Shown here: positions 1 to 6,399 of the stretch, piece after piece
Layout: every line of letters begins with the position of its first letter
Position numbering within the stretch: position 1 is the stretch's first letter
DNA from: Oscillospiraceae bacterium
GTDB lineage: Bacteria; Bacillota; Clostridia; Oscillospirales; Oscillospiraceae
Reading direction: 5' to 3'
Assembly: GCA_016296565.1 (NCBI GenBank)
Contig: JAEDJB010000076.1
Span: 1 to 8,878, forward strand
DNA length: 8,878 bases
The notes under the pieces: generated by a model
What the model was told of the DNA's origin: nothing
The model's input: only the letters and a program-made list of their open reading frames with translations
Databases searched by the model: none
Program-made: the position numbers and the translations under genes

Positions 1-40
1 ACCAAAAAAGCCCTTCGGTTTCCCGAAAGGCTTTTTTGGT
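1..40. terminator. Bidirectional rho-independent terminator
   Basis: Bases 1-12 and 29-40 are perfect reverse complements (ACCAAAAAAGCC / GGCTTTTTTGGT). Inside them 14-18 (TTCGG) pairs with 23-27 (CCGAA) around a TTTC loop, with one C-A mismatch at 13/28. The A tract on one arm and the T tract on the other let it act in either direction. It probably ends a gene left of the window and also separates that gene from leftward transcription of the minus-strand operon. Confidence 0.85.
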
Positions 41-481
41 GAGTAATAATGGAAGGATTTATTATAGGTCGCGGTGCGGGAAAGAAGGAAGACCCGCAAG
101 CGGACTAGCCAATTTGAAAGATTCCTTGCAGGAGTTGAATTTTCTCCTTCAAAATGAGGTTTTTTGTCTCTCCCTTGGAATGACGTTATTATCTAAGATT
201 TTACCCCAAAGTTCAAGATGTAATATGCACAAAAATTTTGTAATTTTTTAATATTTTTTGACATGTGAAGCATTTTTACCATGAATCAAGAAAAATTGGT
301 GCCCTTTTTCGGTAGAAAACGGCTAGAAAAGAGTACGAAAATTTGCAGGAGAAAATAGATGGCCTTGCATAATTGGCCCCCGAAAGCGCTGTTTTCGCCA
401 AAGGGCCGCAGGAAGCCCCCTCTCCGGAACCGCGGGGAACAGAGAGGGGGCCTGGGAAAACCGAAGGGAATTGGGGCGGGA
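41..481. other. AT-rich intergenic stretch without a convincing gene
   Basis: Bases 41-360 are AT-rich and the short open frames here have no ribosome binding site, no recognisable domain and no codon bias like the neighbouring genes. A TTGACA hexamer stands at 258-263, but 17 bases downstream there is only a poor -10 match (ATGAAT), so I do not call a promoter. From about 370 the DNA becomes GC-rich and holds the inverted repeat annotated at 415-451. No tRNA, rRNA or riboswitch that I recognise is present. Confidence 0.5.
415..451 (-). terminator. Possible terminator of the minus-strand operon
   Basis: GCCCCCTCTC (415-424) and GAGAGGGGGC (442-451) form a perfect 10-bp stem with a 17-base GC-rich loop, lying 30 bases beyond the stop codon of the NTF2-like gene. 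In the minus direction the stem is followed by TTCCTGC rather than a run of T, so it is not a classical intrinsic terminator. It could be a weak or Rho-assisted terminator, or a 3'-end stabilising hairpin. Confidence 0.35.
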
Positions 482-814
482 TCAGGCGGGGCGGACCACC
501 ATGCGCTGGATCTCGCCGTCCTCGCTGAAGTCCTGGATGGTGGCGATGGCGCGGATGTGATAGCCCTCGTAGACGGCGTAGTAATACACCTGGGTGTCAC
601 TGACGATCACCGGGTCCATCATCTCGAACTTCCGGAACAGGAACCGGTTGCGGAAGAACATGTCGATGCCCTCGGTGCCGTAGGCGTGGTACAGGGGCTG
701 TCCCGCGTCCTTGGGGCAGTAGTCCACGAAAATGGCGGTGGGGGAGAAAAGCTCGCTCAGGGCTTTGGGGTCCTGGGCCTGCATCGCATTTACATACTGT
801 TTGATCAAAGTCAT
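482..814 (-). CDS. NTF2/SnoaL-fold protein, ketosteroid-isomerase-like
   Basis: This 110-residue protein has the size and pattern of the NTF2-like/SnoaL superfamily, which includes delta5-3-ketosteroid isomerase (KSI), SnoaL cyclases and the bile-acid dehydratase BaiE. Its start (LIKQYVNAMQAQDPKALSEL, residues 3-22, then FSPTAIFVD) aligns without gaps to Comamonas KSI as I remember it. KSI Tyr14 falls on Tyr7 and the catalytic base Asp38 falls on Asp31. The third KSI residue, Asp99, appears to be Gln94, with Asp95 next to it. A C-terminal beta-strand block (residues 67-108) completes the cone fold. The ATG is preceded by AAGGAGG (822-828) at good spacing. It lies 17 bases downstream of the dehydrogenase stop codon, so the two are almost certainly co-transcribed. 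Fold assignment is fairly sure; the reaction is unknown, and an isomerase, dehydratase or mere ligand-binding role are all possible. Confidence 0.8.
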   Translation of the reverse strand: MTLIKQYVNAMQAQDPKALSELFSPTAIFVDYCPKDAGQPLYHAYGTEGIDMFFRNRFLFRKFEMMDPVIVSDTQVYYYAVYEGYHIRAIATIQDFSEDGEIQRMVVRPA

Positions 815-831
815 GGTTCTGCCTCCTTATA

Positions 832-1632
832 TTAATATACCTTCTCGGAGTTGAGCAGGGCGTCGGTGCCGCCGTCCACGAACATCACGTTGCCGTTGAC
901 GCCGTGGGCCAGAGGAGAGGCCAGGAAGACGATCACGTTGGCGATGTCCTCGGGGACCATCAGCTCGTCGGTGCCGTAGTTGATGGGAATGGGGATGGCA
1001 GCCAGGGCAGCCTTGGCGTTTTCGCCCATGTTGACGGTCATGGGGGTGGCCACGTTGCCAGGGGCCACGGCGTTGATGCGCACGCCGTTGGCAGCCCAGG
1101 CCGGGGACACCCGGCGCACCCAGCGGGCCAGGGCGTACTTGGTGGTCACGTAGATGCTGTTGCCCACGTGGAGGTTGGTGCCGTCGAACTTGTCCACGAT
1201 GTTCAGGATGCGCTCCTCGTTGATGGGCTTGGTCTGGCTGTAGTTGAGCATATCCACCAGGTCCATGCGGGCCGCGCCCTGGGAGATGGTGTTGGAGGAA
1301 ATCACTACGCAGCTGCCGCCCTTCTTCTTCAGCAGGTCGAACAGGCCGTGGGCCAGGTTGACCGCGCCGAAGTAGTTCAGGCTGATGATCAGCTTCAGGT
1401 TGCTGCCGGTGCCGTTGACGCCGGCGTTGCAGCACAGGCCGTCGATGCCGTCGGGGTACTGCTCGTGGAGGGTTTCAATCACATGGTCCCGGCCCTCCTT
1501 GGTGGCCAGGTTGGCGCAGATGTCGCCGTCCTTCAGGTCAACGTTGATCACTTCGTGGCCCTGGGCGCGGAGAATCTCCACGGTCTTCCCACCGATGCCG
1601 CCGGAACCGCCGGTCACAACATAAACTCCCAT
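832..1632 (-). CDS. Short-chain dehydrogenase resembling 3alpha-hydroxysteroid dehydrogenase
   Basis: A 266-residue classical SDR, normal length for the family, predicted to be a cytosolic NAD(P)-dependent oxidoreductase. Visible motifs are the cofactor loop TGGSGGIG (7-14), an Asp at the end of beta2 (VD, 31-32) that favours NAD over NADP, NAG (69-71), Asn86 in NYFGA, Ser113 in VVISS, and the active-site pair Tyr161-Lys165 (YVTTK), followed by the PG motif (191-192) and a C-terminal DGGTDA segment. The pattern GHEVINVDLKDGDICANLAT (25-44) and the ending resemble Comamonas 3alpha-hydroxysteroid dehydrogenase/carbonyl reductase as I recall it, a group also annotated as coniferyl-alcohol dehydrogenase. 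A second YxxxK (131-135) precedes the aligned one. The ATG at 1632 has GAGGAGG eight bases upstream. It is the first gene of the operon with the NTF2-like gene. SDR membership is certain; steroid specificity is inference, and another alcohol or ketone is possible. Confidence 0.9.
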   Translation of the reverse strand: MGVYVVTGGSGGIGGKTVEILRAQGHEVINVDLKDGDICANLATKEGRDHVIETLHEQYPDGIDGLCCNAGVNGTGSNLKLIISLNYFGAVNLAHGLFDLLKKKGGSCVVISSNTISQGAARMDLVDMLNYSQTKPINEERILNIVDKFDGTNLHVGNSIYVTTKYALARWVRRVSPAWAANGVRINAVAPGNVATPMTVNMGENAKAALAAIPIPINYGTDELMVPEDIANVIVFLASPLAHGVNGNVMFVDGGTDALLNSEKVY

Positions 1633-1682
1633 AGTATAACCTCCTCATTTTGTCGGGGACAAAATTTTATTTTTGTTGTTCT

Positions 1683-1712
1683 TTATTATCTTTAATTCAT
1701 AAAAAAAATCAA
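1683..1712 (-). promoter_or_regulatory. Candidate sigma-A promoter for the SDR operon
   Basis: On the minus strand TTGATT (1712-1707) is followed after 16 bases by GATAAT (1690-1685), matching 4 of 6 and 5 of 6 consensus positions, in a very AT-rich stretch. It lies about 50 bases upstream of the SDR start codon, leaving a short leader that contains its ribosome binding site. Confidence 0.4.
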
Positions 1713-1925
1713 GAAAGATTTTACACAAAAAGAAGGACCCTTCCAGAGAAGTTTTTGGGGCCTAAGGAAATTTCACCGGCATCACCCTGCATAAAACCCG
1801 GAAAAACTGTGAAAAGCCCTGAATTCCGCCGCTGCCGATGCAGGCAAAAATTTTCTTTCTTGCACGAACTGGCTGAAATTCCTGGGGAAACCAGGGGCAG
1901 GGGGACAATTTGGCAAAAGTGTTGC

Positions 1926-1954
1926 TTGTATTTCTGTCAAAAGAATGGTAAACT
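1926..1954 (+). promoter_or_regulatory. Candidate extended -10 promoter for the transporter operon
   Basis: TTGTAT (1926-1931) and TAAACT (1949-1954) are spaced by 17 bases, and the -10 is preceded by TGG (1946-1948), an extended -10 signature that would compensate for the weak -35. Transcription would begin near 1961, giving a leader of about 70 bases that contains the stem-loop at 1997-2017. Confidence 0.35.
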
Positions 1955-1996
1955 GCAACCGACAATTTAATAATGGGAGAGCTATTTTTGTTGTAA

Positions 1997-2017
1997 CGCC
2001 GCGGGATACCCGCGGCG
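1997..2017 (+). other. GC-rich stem-loop in the transporter mRNA leader
   Basis: CGCCGCGGG (1997-2005) and CCCGCGGCG (2009-2017) form a perfect 9-bp stem closed by an ATA loop, with no following T tract, so it is not a terminator. The Shine-Dalgarno sequence AAGGAGAAGG (2019-2028) begins one base after the stem. Possible roles are protection of the 5' end of the mRNA, a block to ribosome binding, or a protein-binding site. Confidence 0.6.
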
Positions 2018-2030
2018 GAAGGAGAAGGCA

Positions 2031-3587
2031 ATGAAAAAACGTATTTTCGCACTTTTCCTGTCGGTCCTGCTTCTGGGCAGCGTACTCAGCGCCTGCGGAG
2101 ACGCCCAGCCCCAGGAAGAAGGAGGATTCGGCAGCGACGGAACAAGCTCCTCCGGAGAGGCCGTCACCGGCGGGGAGCTGGTGGTGGGCATCTCTCAGGA
2201 CCTGGGAGACAGTCTTGACCCTTATCAGATGACAGCGGCAGGAACCAGAGAGGTCTTATTCAACATCTATGAAGGCCTTGTGAAACCCGACGCCACCGGC
2301 AGTTATGTACCCGCGGTCGCTTCCGACTACACCGTGTCGGAAGATGGCCTGACCTATACCTTCCCCCTGCGGGAGGGCGTGCTTTTCCACAACGGGGAAG
2401 CCGTAACAGCCGACGACGTTCTCTATTCCTTCGAAACCTGCGCCGCGACTTCCGTAGAGACGGATCTGGTCGAGGCGCTTTCTGCTATCCAGAGCGTCGT
2501 GGAAAAAGACGGCTCCATCGAAATCACCCTCAGCGAGCCCAACACCGCGTTCCTGTGCTATGTGGCCAAGGTGTGCATCGTCCCCGCGGACTATGCTGAC
2601 CAGGCCACCTCCCCTGTGGGCACCGGTCCCTTCCGGTTCGTCTCCCGCTCGGTCCAGGAGAACCTGGTGATGGAGAAGTTCGCCGATTACTGGGGCACCC
2701 CCGCCTACCTGGACAAGGTGACCTTCAAGATCTTTGAGGATGCCAACGCCCTCATGTCCGCCCTCAGCGCCGGCTCCGTGGACATGGCCAACCACCTGAC
2801 CGTGGACCAGGTGGACGCTGTGGCCGGGGATCAGTTCAACGTGCTGGAGGGCACCATGAACCTGGTCCAGGCCCTGTACCTGAACAACGCCGTGGAGCCC
2901 TTTGACAACGAGCAGGTCCGCCAGGCCATGTGCTACGCCGTGGACGTGGACGCCATCCTGGCCCTCACCGCCGACGGCCACGGGGCCAAGCTGGGCAGCT
3001 CCATCTACCCCGCGTTCTCCAAGTACTTCGACGAGAGCCTGAACGACGCCTACCCCTACGACGTGGAGAAGGCCAAGAGCCTGCTGGAAGAGGCCGGCTA
3101 CGGCGACGGGTTCGACATGACCATCACCGTCCCCTCCAACTACACCCCCCACATGAACGTGGCCGAGGTGCTGGTGGAGCAGCTGGCCCAGGTGGGCATC
3201 CGCGCCACCATTGAGCCCGTGGAGTGGGAGACCTGGCTGTCCGACACCTATGTGGGCCGGAACTTTGAGAGCACCGTCATCGGCTTCGACGCCGCCACCC
3301 TCAGCGCCGGCGCTCTGCTCAACCGCTGGATGAGCGACAACGGCAGCAACATGATTAACTACAACAATCCGGAGTACGATGACGTCATGGCCCAGGCCAA
3401 CGCCTGCACCAACGAGGAAGAGCAGACCCAGCTGTACAAGCAGGCTGCCAAGATCCTCTCCGACACCGCCGCCAACGTGTATATCCAGGACCTGGCGGAC
3501 TTCGTGCTGCTGAAGAACGGCCTGGACGGCTATTCCTTCTATCCCCTGTATGTGATGGATCTGTCCACCGTCCACTATGTGGCCTGA
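2031..3587 (+). CDS. Substrate-binding lipoprotein of an Opp/Dpp/Nik-type ABC importer (SBP family 5)
   Basis: A 518-residue extracellular solute receptor that delivers its ligand to the permeases encoded downstream. Residues 1-22 are a lipoprotein signal peptide: basic start MKKR, hydrophobic core, lipobox LSAC with Cys22 as the acylated residue. A Gly/Ser/Glu-rich linker follows (about 23-48). The family-5 signature is clear around residues 72-130 (FNIYEGLV, then SEDGLTYTFPLREGVLFHNG, 103-122, then VTADDVLYSF), followed by PVGTGPF, a YWG motif and the long second lobe. Length is normal for the family. The ATG is preceded by AAGGAGAAGG. It is the first gene of the operon, 52 bases before permease B. 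Family-5 receptors bind oligopeptides, dipeptides, nickel-chelator complexes, opines or sugars, and I see nothing that decides between these. The first 600 bases use more mixed codons than the rest of the gene. Function as importer receptor is very likely; the ligand is unknown. Confidence 0.93.
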   Translation: MKKRIFALFLSVLLLGSVLSACGDAQPQEEGGFGSDGTSSSGEAVTGGELVVGISQDLGDSLDPYQMTAAGTREVLFNIYEGLVKPDATGSYVPAVASDYTVSEDGLTYTFPLREGVLFHNGEAVTADDVLYSFETCAATSVETDLVEALSAIQSVVEKDGSIEITLSEPNTAFLCYVAKVCIVPADYADQATSPVGTGPFRFVSRSVQENLVMEKFADYWGTPAYLDKVTFKIFEDANALMSALSAGSVDMANHLTVDQVDAVAGDQFNVLEGTMNLVQALYLNNAVEPFDNEQVRQAMCYAVDVDAILALTADGHGAKLGSSIYPAFSKYFDESLNDAYPYDVEKAKSLLEEAGYGDGFDMTITVPSNYTPHMNVAEVLVEQLAQVGIRATIEPVEWETWLSDTYVGRNFESTVIGFDAATLSAGALLNRWMSDNGSNMINYNNPEYDDVMAQANACTNEEEQTQLYKQAAKILSDTAANVYIQDLADFVLLKNGLDGYSFYPLYVMDLSTVHYVA

Positions 3588-3639
3588 CGCCCCAGCCAAA
3601 CTGACCAAATAAGCCCGAGAGAGAAAGGAGGGCGAGAAG

Positions 3640-4581
3640 ATGAAATATATTCTGCGCAAGGTTATTACTCTCATTATTACATTGTTCATCGTTTCTCTTC
3701 TCGCCTTCCTGGCTTTTCAGGTGATTCCCGGCTCCCCGGCCACCAAAATGCTGGGGACCAACGCCACCGAGGAAAAGGTGGCCGCTCTGGAGGCCGAGCT
3801 GGGCTTTGACGACCCGGTGCTGGTCCGGTACGCCCGGTGGGCCTCCGACTTCCTCCAGGGGGACTGGGGCACCTCCTACAGCTACAACCTGCCCGTAAAG
3901 GACATGGTGATGGAGAAGCTTCCCGCCACGGCGGTGCTGGTGCTGCTGGCCTTTGTGCTGGTGGTGCTGTTCTCCTTCCCCTTGGGCATTGCCACCGCCA
4001 AACGGGAGGGCAGCGCCCTGGACCGGGTGATGACGGTGGTAAATCAGATCTGCATGTCCGTCCCCCCGGTATTCGTGGGCATTTTGCTGTGCTTTGTTTT
4101 CGGCATCACCCTGCGGGTGTTCGTGCCGGGGAACTTCGTCTCCTTCAGCCAGAGCCCCGGCCGGTTTTTCCTGTACATGCTCTTCCCCGCCCTGTCCGTG
4201 GCCCTGTCCCGGGTTGCCATGACGGTGAAAATGCTCCGCTCCTCCATTCTGGACGAGATGAACAAGGATTACATCCGCACCGCCTTCAGCCGGGGCCGCA
4301 CCCGGGCGGAGGCGCTCCGCCGCCACGCCCTGCGCAACGCCCTCATCCCCGTGATCGCTTTCCTGGCGGTGACCGCAGCGGAGCTGGTGGCGGGCACCAT
4401 TGTGGTGGAGCAGGTGTTCGCTGTCCCCGGGGTGGGACGGCTGCTGCTGGCCTCCATCAGCACCCGGGACTTCCCTGTGGCCCAGGCCATTGTGGTCCTG
4501 CTGGCCGCCTGGGTGGTCATCGTCAACTTCATCGCGGACATCCTGTACCAGTACATGGACCCGCGGATCAGAATTCAGTAA
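3640..4581 (+). CDS. ABC importer permease, DppB/OppB type
   Basis: A 313-residue integral membrane protein forming one half of the transmembrane channel. Hydrophobic segments lie at roughly 8-30, 95-118, 135-158, 176-195, 233-255 and 282-302, the usual six. The motif GDWGTSY (74-80) is typical of the B subunit. The cytoplasmic EAA loop that docks on the ATPases is at about 210-234 (DYIRTAFSRG followed by HALRNALIP). The C-terminus with MDPRI is characteristic of the family, and the length is standard. The ATG has AAGGAGG (3625-3631) upstream. It follows the receptor gene by 52 bases with no terminator between, and the next permease begins 36 bases after its stop. The partner permease and both ATPases are encoded immediately downstream. 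Confidence 0.95.
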   Translation: MKYILRKVITLIITLFIVSLLAFLAFQVIPGSPATKMLGTNATEEKVAALEAELGFDDPVLVRYARWASDFLQGDWGTSYSYNLPVKDMVMEKLPATAVLVLLAFVLVVLFSFPLGIATAKREGSALDRVMTVVNQICMSVPPVFVGILLCFVFGITLRVFVPGNFVSFSQSPGRFFLYMLFPALSVALSRVAMTVKMLRSSILDEMNKDYIRTAFSRGRTRAEALRRHALRNALIPVIAFLAVTAAELVAGTIVVEQVFAVPGVGRLLLASISTRDFPVAQAIVVLLAAWVVIVNFIADILYQYMDPRIRIQ

Positions 4582-4617
4582 CCATTGCCATTACCACGCA
4601 GAGGGGAGGGATGGAAG

Positions 4618-5466
4618 GTGAACCACAGAAAACGGCCCAAGGCGGGACAGCCCCTGGATCACAGGGACAGCCCCAACTATTTTCTCATCATCGGCGGGGG
4701 GATCTCCGCCCTGATGGCGGCCCTCATCCTGGTGGGCTATGTCTGGACCCCCTATAACACCACGGAGATGTCCGGCAGCGCCAAGTTCCTCTCCCCTTGT
4801 CTGGCCCATCCTCTGGGGACCGACAACTTCGGCCGGGATCTCCTCTCCCGGATCATGGAGGGGGCGGGCAGCACCTTCCTCATTGCCCTGTGCGTGGTGC
4901 TCATCGGCGGCGTGGCCGGCACCATCATCGGCTGTCTCACCGGATACTTCGGCGGGGCGGCAGACGCAGTCCTTATGCGGGTGTGCGACGCCATCACCGC
5001 CTTTCCCAGCATCCTGCTGGCCCTGGTGCTCATCGCCGTGGTGGGCATGGGCAAACAGCAGATCATTCTCATTCTGGGGATTCTGTTCATCCCCTCCTTC
5101 GCCCGGGTGGTCCGGGGGGAGGTAGCCAAGCAGCGCACCCAGAACTATGTGGCCTCCGCCCGGCTCATGGGCGCCAGCCACCTGCGGATTCTGTTCCTGC
5201 ACATTCTGCCCAACACCGTCCCGGTGCTGCTGCCCATTCTGACCATCGGCTTTAACAACGCGGTGCTGGCCGAGGCCAGCATGAGCTACCTGGGGGTGGG
5301 CGTGCTGCCCCCGGACGCCTCCCTGGGGCGGATGCTCTCCGAATCCCAGACTTACTTATCCAAGGCCCCCTGGTACGCCCTGTTCACCGGTCTTGCCATC
5401 GTGCTGATGATCCTGGGGCCCAGCCTGCTCACCGAGGGCCTGCAGCAGAGAAGACGGCGGGGGTAA
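4618..5466 (+). CDS. ABC importer permease, DppC/OppC type, GTG start
   Basis: The second channel subunit, 282 residues when begun at GTG 4618. I chose this start because GGGGAGGG (4603-4610) sits at correct spacing before it, while the only earlier start in frame is a TTG at 4585 just after the previous stop with no ribosome binding site, and no suitable ATG exists in frame. The short polar N-terminus is followed by a membrane segment (about 21-43), the C-subunit signature GTDNFGRDLLSR (67-78), further membrane segments (about 85-108, 128-145, 147-163, 200-222, 253-270) and the EAA loop at 177-200 (YVASARLMGAS followed by HILPN). It ends in a basic tail RRRRG. It pairs with the DppB-type permease. 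A structured repeat of 77 bases begins 13 bases after its stop codon. Confidence 0.94.
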   Translation: MNHRKRPKAGQPLDHRDSPNYFLIIGGGISALMAALILVGYVWTPYNTTEMSGSAKFLSPCLAHPLGTDNFGRDLLSRIMEGAGSTFLIALCVVLIGGVAGTIIGCLTGYFGGAADAVLMRVCDAITAFPSILLALVLIAVVGMGKQQIILILGILFIPSFARVVRGEVAKQRTQNYVASARLMGASHLRILFLHILPNTVPVLLPILTIGFNNAVLAEASMSYLGVGVLPPDASLGRMLSESQTYLSKAPWYALFTGLAIVLMILGPSLLTEGLQQRRRRG

Positions 5467-5478
5467 ACGGAACCACTC

Positions 5479-5555
5479 TGTAGGGGCGAACTGTGTTCGC
5501 CCGCTGACCCAGAGGGTATCCCAGCGCCGGCGGGCGGTCACAGACCGCCCCTACA
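5479..5555. repeat. 77-bp palindromic repeat with inverted ends (REP/MITE-like)
   Basis: The ends TGTAGGGGCG (5479-5488) and CGCCCCTACA (5546-5555) are perfect 10-base inverted repeats. Inside there are three hairpins, each with a 3-base loop: GGGCGAAC/GTTCGCCC (5484-5502), ACCC/GGGT (5507-5517, extended by GCTG/CAGC across a bulge), and GGGCGGTC/GACCGCCC (5532-5550). No coding capacity and no T tract follows. From memory, palindromes starting TGTAGGGGCG are dispersed in many gut Clostridia, so this is probably a copy of a mobile or REP-like repeat family. It lies inside the transporter operon between permease C and ATPase D, where it would be transcribed and folded. Confidence 0.75.
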
Positions 5556-5589
5556 ATGGGGCCGGTCCAAAAAAACGCCAGGCCGATCA

Positions 5590-5607
5590 AGGAAGGAGCA
5601 CCTTCTT
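5590..5607 (+). promoter_or_regulatory. Ribosome binding site of ATPase D inside a hairpin
   Basis: The Shine-Dalgarno sequence GGAAGGAG (5591-5598) overlaps a small stem in which GAAGG (5592-5596) pairs with CCTTC (5601-5605), extended by a G-T and an A-T pair at 5591/5606 and 5590/5607, with loop AGCA. The ATG follows directly at 5608. The stem would partly mask the ribosome binding site and could lower or control ATPase synthesis. Confidence 0.45.
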
Positions 5608-6396
5608 ATGCTAGACATCCAGGACCTGCGGGTCCACTTCCGAAACGCCCCGGAGGGGAAAGACGCGGTGAAGGGGATCTCCCTGCACATGGACCAGGGA
5701 GAGATTCTGGGCCTTGTGGGGGAATCCGGCTCCGGCAAGACGGTCACCGCCATGGCCCTGGCGGGGCTTTTAAGCAACACCAGAACCCAGCTCTCCGGCC
5801 GGATCGCTTTCCGGGGCCGGGACCTGTTCCAGGCCAGCCGGGAGGAGCTGCGGGCCATCCGGGGCAAGGAGATCTGCGTGGTCTTTCAGGAGCCCATGAC
5901 CTCCCTGGACCCGGTGATGCCCATCGGTCCCCAGGTGGAGGAGGCTCTGCTGGTCCACACCGACCTGCCCCCGGACCGGCGGCGGGCCATGGCCCTCCAG
6001 GCCATGGCGGACGCGGAGCTGCCTGACCCGGAGGCTCTCTACCGGAAGTACCCCCACGAGCTCTCCGGCGGCATGCTCCAGCGGGTGATGATCGCCGCGG
6101 CCATCATCTCCGAGCCGGACCTGCTGATCTGCGACGAGCCCACCACCGCCCTGGACGTGACCATTCAGGAGGGCATCCTGACCCTGCTGAAAAAGATCAA
6201 CCAGGAGAAGGGCACCGGCATCCTGTTCATCTCCCACAACCTCCACGTGGTGCGCAAGCTGTGCACCCGGGTGGCGGTCATGTGCAAGGGGGAGCTCATC
6301 GAGGAGGGGCCGGTGGACCAGGTGTTCTTCCACCCCCAGCAGGACTACACCAAGCGGCTCATCGCCGCCATCCCCACCAGACGGAAGCGAGGGTGA
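5608..6396 (+). CDS. ABC importer ATPase, DppD/OppD/NikD type
   Basis: A cytoplasmic nucleotide-binding subunit of 262 residues that couples ATP hydrolysis to import. Walker A is GESGSGKT (38-45), the Q-loop Gln is Q94 in FQEPMTSLDP, the signature is LSGGM (152-156), Walker B is LLICDE (172-177) with catalytic Glu177, the D-loop ALD follows, and the switch histidine is His210 in ISHN. The signature has Met in place of the usual Gln, which is common in OppD-type subunits. It stops just after YTKRLIAAIP (247-256), so the C-terminal cysteine-containing extension of about 60 residues found in peptide-type DppD/OppD is absent. This compact form is like NikD. It is separated from permease C by a repeat and overlaps nothing; the partner ATPase starts 3 bases after its stop. 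Confidence 0.94.
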   Translation: MLDIQDLRVHFRNAPEGKDAVKGISLHMDQGEILGLVGESGSGKTVTAMALAGLLSNTRTQLSGRIAFRGRDLFQASREELRAIRGKEICVVFQEPMTSLDPVMPIGPQVEEALLVHTDLPPDRRRAMALQAMADAELPDPEALYRKYPHELSGGMLQRVMIAAAIISEPDLLICDEPTTALDVTIQEGILTLLKKINQEKGTGILFISHNLHVVRKLCTRVAVMCKGELIEEGPVDQVFFHPQQDYTKRLIAAIPTRRKRG

Positions 6397-6399
6397 GCC

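Larger units (their letters stand above)
1633..2030. promoter_or_regulatory. Divergent control region between the two operons
   Basis: These 398 bases separate the leftward SDR operon from the rightward transporter operon and hold no plausible gene. Besides the candidate promoters and leader hairpin annotated separately, it contains CCTGG/CCAGG flanking GGAAA (1881-1895), CCTGCAT/ATGCAGG (1786-1792 and 1838-1844), and an 8-base word GGGGACAA repeated at 1655-1662 and 1901-1908, one near each operon start. Any of these could be regulator sites, but none matches an operator that I recognise. Confidence 0.45.

Noticed and set aside
61..165. Possible riboswitch or small RNA in the GC-rich patch within the left intergenic region
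   Set aside because: Short complementary pieces such as GCGGG/CCCGC exist, but I could not match a known riboswitch core, and no gene follows on the plus strand.
36..251. Small 71-codon open frame after the left terminator
   Set aside because: It begins inside the terminator arm, lacks a ribosome binding site and shows no recognisable pattern.
904..1695. A 263-codon plus-strand open frame opposite the SDR gene
   Set aside because: Composition is typical of an antisense shadow (Gly/Val/His/Ala repeats), while the opposite strand has all SDR motifs in order.
2256..3689. A 477-codon minus-strand open frame opposite the receptor gene
   Set aside because: Low-complexity Gly/Val/His composition, no credible ribosome binding site, and fully overlapped by a well-supported family-5 receptor gene.
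4585..4617. Eleven-codon N-terminal extension of permease C starting at TTG
   Set aside because: TTG lies 3 bases after the previous stop without a ribosome binding site, and the GGGGAGGG before GTG 4618 falls inside this stretch.
5479..5555. Terminator between permease C and ATPase D
   Set aside because: The hairpins are strong but none is followed by a T tract, and splitting a single importer into two transcription units is less likely than read-through.
5479..5555. CRISPR array
   Set aside because: There are only two related hairpin units in inverted orientation, with no regular spacers and no cas genes in the window.
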